The translations under genes and the position numbers were made by a program. From positions 1-42,661 of the forward strand of contig JAHITV010000041.1 of NCBI GenBank assembly GCA_018817315.1: a stretch of 42,661 nt of DNA. Reading direction: 5' to 3'. The notes beneath the pieces are model-generated. The model searched no databases. It was not told the DNA's origin and worked only from the letters and a program-made list of their open reading frames with translations. The DNA is from Patescibacteria group bacterium. GTDB taxonomy: Bacteria; Patescibacteriota; Patescibacteriia; UBA1558; UBA10009. The number at the start of each line of letters is the position of its first letter. The stretch's first letter is position 1. Below are positions 40,209 to 42,661 of the stretch, in pieces.

Positions 40209-40946
40209 ATGAGTATTTTACTTTGGATTATTGGCAGTACTTTTGTCATGAGTTTAATAGCTTGGGCAGGTTTAATTACTTTGTATTTAAAAGAAGAATT
40301 ATTAAAAAAAGTAATCCTTCCTTTAGTGGCACTTTCTGCCGGTGCTTTGTTAGGAGGAGCATTTTTGCATTTACTGCCAGAAGCAATTGAAGAAGTGGGT
40401 TTGCGACTGGATATTTTTTTATGGCTGTTATTGGGTTTTTCCCTGTTTTTTCTTTTGGAAAATTTTATTCAATGGCATCATTGTCACAAAATCCCTTCGG
40501 AACATAAAAAGCCGGTTACTTATCTTATTTTGATTGCTGACGGTATTCATAATTTTATTGGCGGTTTAGCTATTGGCGCTGCTTTTATCGCGAATATAAA
40601 GTTAGGCATTGTTACCTGGCTGGTAAGCGCTGCCCATGAAGTACCTCAAGAACTTGGTGATTTTGGCATTCTTATCCATGGCGGCTGGAAAAAGCAGAAA
40701 GCTTTGCTATTTAACTTTTTTTCTGCACTGACTATTATAGCAGGAGGTTTGGTAGCTTATTTTCTGGCCACTAAAATAAACATAACTTTTTTATTAGCAT
40801 TTGCTGCTGGTAATTTTATTTATATTGCTTCCTCGGATTTAATTCCTGAAATAAAACATAAAGATAATTTTAAAAAAAGTCTAATTCATTTTATAACTTT
40901 TATTTTTGGGATTTTATTAATACTTGCTGTAAGATTTATTACTTAG
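40209..40946 (+). CDS. ZIP-family divalent metal transporter
   Basis: The 245-residue protein has about seven or eight membrane spans. The metal-binding helices carry GGAFLHLLPEA near 50, DGIHNFIGGLAIGAAF near 111 and AAHEVPQELGDFGIL near 142 (HEVPQE signature). The cytoplasmic loop QWHHCHKIPSEH is His-rich. ZIP proteins bring Zn, Fe or Mn into the cytoplasm. AT-rich leader, no Shine-Dalgarno seen. Confidence 0.93.
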   Translation: MSILLWIIGSTFVMSLIAWAGLITLYLKEELLKKVILPLVALSAGALLGGAFLHLLPEAIEEVGLRLDIFLWLLLGFSLFFLLENFIQWHHCHKIPSEHKKPVTYLILIADGIHNFIGGLAIGAAFIANIKLGIVTWLVSAAHEVPQELGDFGILIHGGWKKQKALLFNFFSALTIIAGGLVAYFLATKINITFLLAFAAGNFIYIASSDLIPEIKHKDNFKKSLIHFITFIFGILLILAVRFIT

Positions 40947-40987
40947 GATTTGACTATCTATCTAGGGTTTAATGATTTTTATTACCG

Positions 40988-41016
40988 TTGACTAAATACT
41001 AAATAATTTCTATAAT
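40988..41016 (+). promoter_or_regulatory. Sigma-70-type promoter for tRNA-Arg(CCG)
   Basis: TTGACT (40988-40993), 17-bp spacer, perfect TATAAT (41011-41016), 28 bases before the tRNA. It may also drive the reductase and tRNA-His. Confidence 0.85.
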
Positions 41017-41044
41017 ACCTTAATTCAAAATTATTTATCAGCGG

Positions 41045-41121
41045 GCGCCTGTAGCTCAATTGGATAGAGCGTCAGCTTCCGGAGCTGAAAATCAGAGGTT
41101 CGAATCCTCTCAGGCGCACCA
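41045..41121 (+). tRNA. tRNA-Arg(CCG)
   Basis: Starts GCGCCTGTAGCTC, ends CAGGCGCACCA. Anticodon loop TTCCGGA gives CCG. Confidence 0.96.
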
Positions 41122-41140
41122 ATCTTCCTAAATCAGTAAT

Positions 41141-42010
41141 ATGTCAATACCGACAAAAAGTTTAAAAAACGATTTTACCATACCTGAATTTGGTCTGGGC
41201 ACTTGGAAAATAGGAGGCGCACGCGAATATGATCCTAATAATGATGACGAAGCAGACATTAAAGTCATTCAGACAGCTGTTGATTTAGGGGTCACTCATA
41301 TAGATACTGCCGAATCATATGCCGAAGGTTATGCTGAAAAGCTGGTTGGTCAAGCAATAAAAAAATATGAACGTAAAAAATTATTTATTACTTCCAAAGT
41401 TTCCGGAGATAATCTAAGTTATACGCAGGTGTTAAAAGCTTGCCAGCAAAGCTTGGAAAGATTACAAACGCCTTATCTGGATTTATATTTAATCCATCGC
41501 TATAATCCAAATTTTTCTCTTAAGAAAACAATTAAGGCGCTGGATAAACTTGCGGCAGAGGGTTTAATAAAAAATATCGGTGTTTCTAATTTTAATACAG
41601 CGCATTTACAGGAAATTCAAAGTTATACAGAAAATAAAATAGTTTGTAATCAAGTACATTATAATTTAAGATTTAGAGAGCCGGAAAAAGACGGCTTACT
41701 GGAATACTGCCAGAACAATGATGTTTTGTTAATGGCTTGGCGGCCTCTTAAGGAAGCGATGATTTTAGAAGAAGTACCTGATATAATAAAGAAGTTAGGT
41801 GATAAATATCAAAAGACTCCGGCCCAGATCGCTCTTAACTGGTTAATATCCCAGCTTAATGTCGTTACAATTTCCAAGACAGGCAGCAAAGAACATTTAC
41901 AGGATAATTTAGGCGCTGTTGGTTGGAGAATGGACAAGGAAGATATAGAATATTTACGAAAAAAGTTTCCTAATCAAGAAGATGTTTCTGATGTTGTTCC
42001 TTTGGGATAA
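41141..42010 (+). CDS. Aldo/keto reductase
   Basis: The 289-residue TIM-barrel enzyme has the catalytic set: Asp and Tyr in HIDTAESYAEG near 53, Lys in FITSKV near 82, and His in YLIHRYNP near 119. The NADPH site includes GVSNF near 147 and ISKTGSKEHLQDN near 245. It reduces carbonyl compounds; the substrate is unknown. It lies 19 bases after tRNA-Arg(CCG) and 12 before tRNA-His, so all three may be one transcript. Confidence 0.95.
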   Translation: MSIPTKSLKNDFTIPEFGLGTWKIGGAREYDPNNDDEADIKVIQTAVDLGVTHIDTAESYAEGYAEKLVGQAIKKYERKKLFITSKVSGDNLSYTQVLKACQQSLERLQTPYLDLYLIHRYNPNFSLKKTIKALDKLAAEGLIKNIGVSNFNTAHLQEIQSYTENKIVCNQVHYNLRFREPEKDGLLEYCQNNDVLLMAWRPLKEAMILEEVPDIIKKLGDKYQKTPAQIALNWLISQLNVVTISKTGSKEHLQDNLGAVGWRMDKEDIEYLRKKFPNQEDVSDVVPLG

Positions 42011-42022
42011 AATTAATATCAT

Positions 42023-42097
42023 GGTGGCTATAGTTTAACGGTAGAACAGCGGGTTGTGGTCCCGCTGGCCTGGGTTCAACTCCCAGTAGCCACCCCA
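42023..42097 (+). tRNA. tRNA-His(GUG)
   Basis: GTGGCTA pairs with TAGCCAC; the extra G at 42023 faces C73, the G-1:C73 identity pair of tRNA-His. Anticodon loop TTGTGGT gives GTG; CCA is encoded. The 3' half overlaps the end of the opposing recombinase frame. Confidence 0.96.
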
Positions 42098-42661
42098 GAC
42101 GGTATCTAATATAACTGGCAACAGCTTGTTGGATGCCATTTGGTCTGGGGATTTATCAGCCAGTAATGGCTGGTAGTCACCCCTTTGTAGATTTTGCGCA
42201 AAAGCCTCATTTATGTGGGGCTTTTGTGTTTGCAAGAAAACCGAGCGAGCTTCAATCAAGGCTTTAATAAATTTAGCTGGCTCGGCGTTAACAATCCTTT
42301 TCTCCCCGGCTTCAAATCGCTCCCAGAAAAGTCCCAAATACAATCTTTTAATTTCATCAGGCGCTTTAATGTAAGTTTTGTAAACATTCCTGACTAAGCC
42401 CAAAATTTCCTGCACTTCATCCAATCTTAAATTAAGTTTTTGCTCTAATTGATAAATCTCATCTTGGAAAGCTTCAATCTGCTCCCGGTATTTTTTCTTG
42501 TTTCTGGCAAAGTCCTCATCTGATATTACTCCACTAAATAGCTTTTCCTCGGCCACATCCCTTTTCTTTTCAATTGATAGTTTTTGTTTGATTAAAATTT
42601 GTTTTTCCTTGTTAATACTGCCTTTGCGTTTTTTATATTTTTCCTCGGTTTTCTTAATAAC
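42035..42661 (-). CDS. Serine recombinase, C-terminal part (runs off the window)
   Basis: The frame is open from the window edge to TAA at 42035, about 208 codons seen. A long coiled coil (KYREQIEAFQDEIYQLEQKL and upstream Lys/Glu-rich stretches) is followed by VYKTYIKAPDEIKRLYLGLF then WERFEAGEKRIV. This is the usual C-terminal layout of large serine recombinases after the zinc ribbon; the catalytic domain would be beyond 42661. The last ~20 codons (VWGGYWELNPGQ onward) are the complement of tRNA-His, suggesting that the element joins the tRNA 3' end. A GTG at 42556 is only an internal codon. Confidence 0.7.
   Translation of the reverse strand, partial: VIKKTEEKYKKRKGSINKEKQILIKQKLSIEKKRDVAEEKLFSGVISDEDFARNKKKYREQIEAFQDEIYQLEQKLNLRLDEVQEILGLVRNVYKTYIKAPDEIKRLYLGLFWERFEAGEKRIVNAEPAKFIKALIEARSVFLQTQKPHINEAFAQNLQRGDYQPLLADKSPDQMASNKLLPVILDTVWGGYWELNPGQRDHNPLFYR

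Overview
The window looks like a chromosomal segment of a Candidate Phyla Radiation (Patescibacteria) bacterium. The reasons are AT-rich coding DNA with compact genes, a group I intron carrying a LAGLIDADG endonuclease inside 23S rRNA, tRNA genes with encoded CCA, several small membrane or secreted proteins of the kind common in CPR genomes, and a housekeeping set that includes RNase Y, PNPase, YmdB, ComM/YifB and two DHH phosphoesterases. This is inferred from gene content; no 16S rRNA is present to place the lineage.

Layout. Bases 1-1700 hold the 3' part of 23S rRNA, split by the intron, then a 5S gene enclosed by a 32-bp fully pairing inverted repeat. Bases 1700-8000 hold an EndoQ-like repair nuclease, a tiny Lys/Arg protein with a perfect 51-bp duplication, a pilin-like membrane protein, a circularly permuted ATP-grasp-like protein, a HAD protein, two tandem structured leader or RNA elements, and a phosphohistidine-domain protein. 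Bases 8000-14600 hold five tRNAs (one is tRNA-Ile(UAU)), the rluD-gmk-rplS cluster, small accessory genes and a degenerate DHH protein. Bases 14800-23000 are the translation and RNA core: infB-rbfA, nrnA-like, clpP, rny-ymdB, HU, interrupted by a tonB gene with an in-frame stop. Bases 23000-31900 carry secreted and cell-wall genes, a cluster of exported proteins of foreign appearance, an isocitrate/isopropylmalate dehydrogenase and yifB. Bases 31900-38400 hold dksA-like/lspA, an unidentified ~380-nt RNA gene with its own promoter and terminator, two DnaA boxes, and rpsO-NYN-pnp. Bases 38600-42661 hold a tyrosine recombinase with altered active-site residues, a tRNA-Arg copy interrupted by two GC-rich palindromes, a GIY-YIG nuclease, the intact tRNA-Arg, a ZIP transporter, two more tRNAs, an aldo/keto reductase, and a serine recombinase running off the end over tRNA-His.

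Two patterns run through the window. First, promoters of the TTGACN-17-TATAAT type with exactly 17-bp spacers and strong hairpin terminators are easy to see, so many genes are separate transcription units. Second, several single genes (tonB, the dehydrogenase, the pilin-like, barrel-like and exported proteins) look richer in GC and have strong Shine-Dalgarno sites; TonB and a barrel-like protein are unexpected in a CPR cell thought to lack an outer membrane. They read as separate acquisitions, perhaps from a Gram-negative FCB-group donor. Short GC-rich palindromes, many centred on GCTAAGC, are scattered between genes, and a related one lies inside the broken tRNA-Arg.
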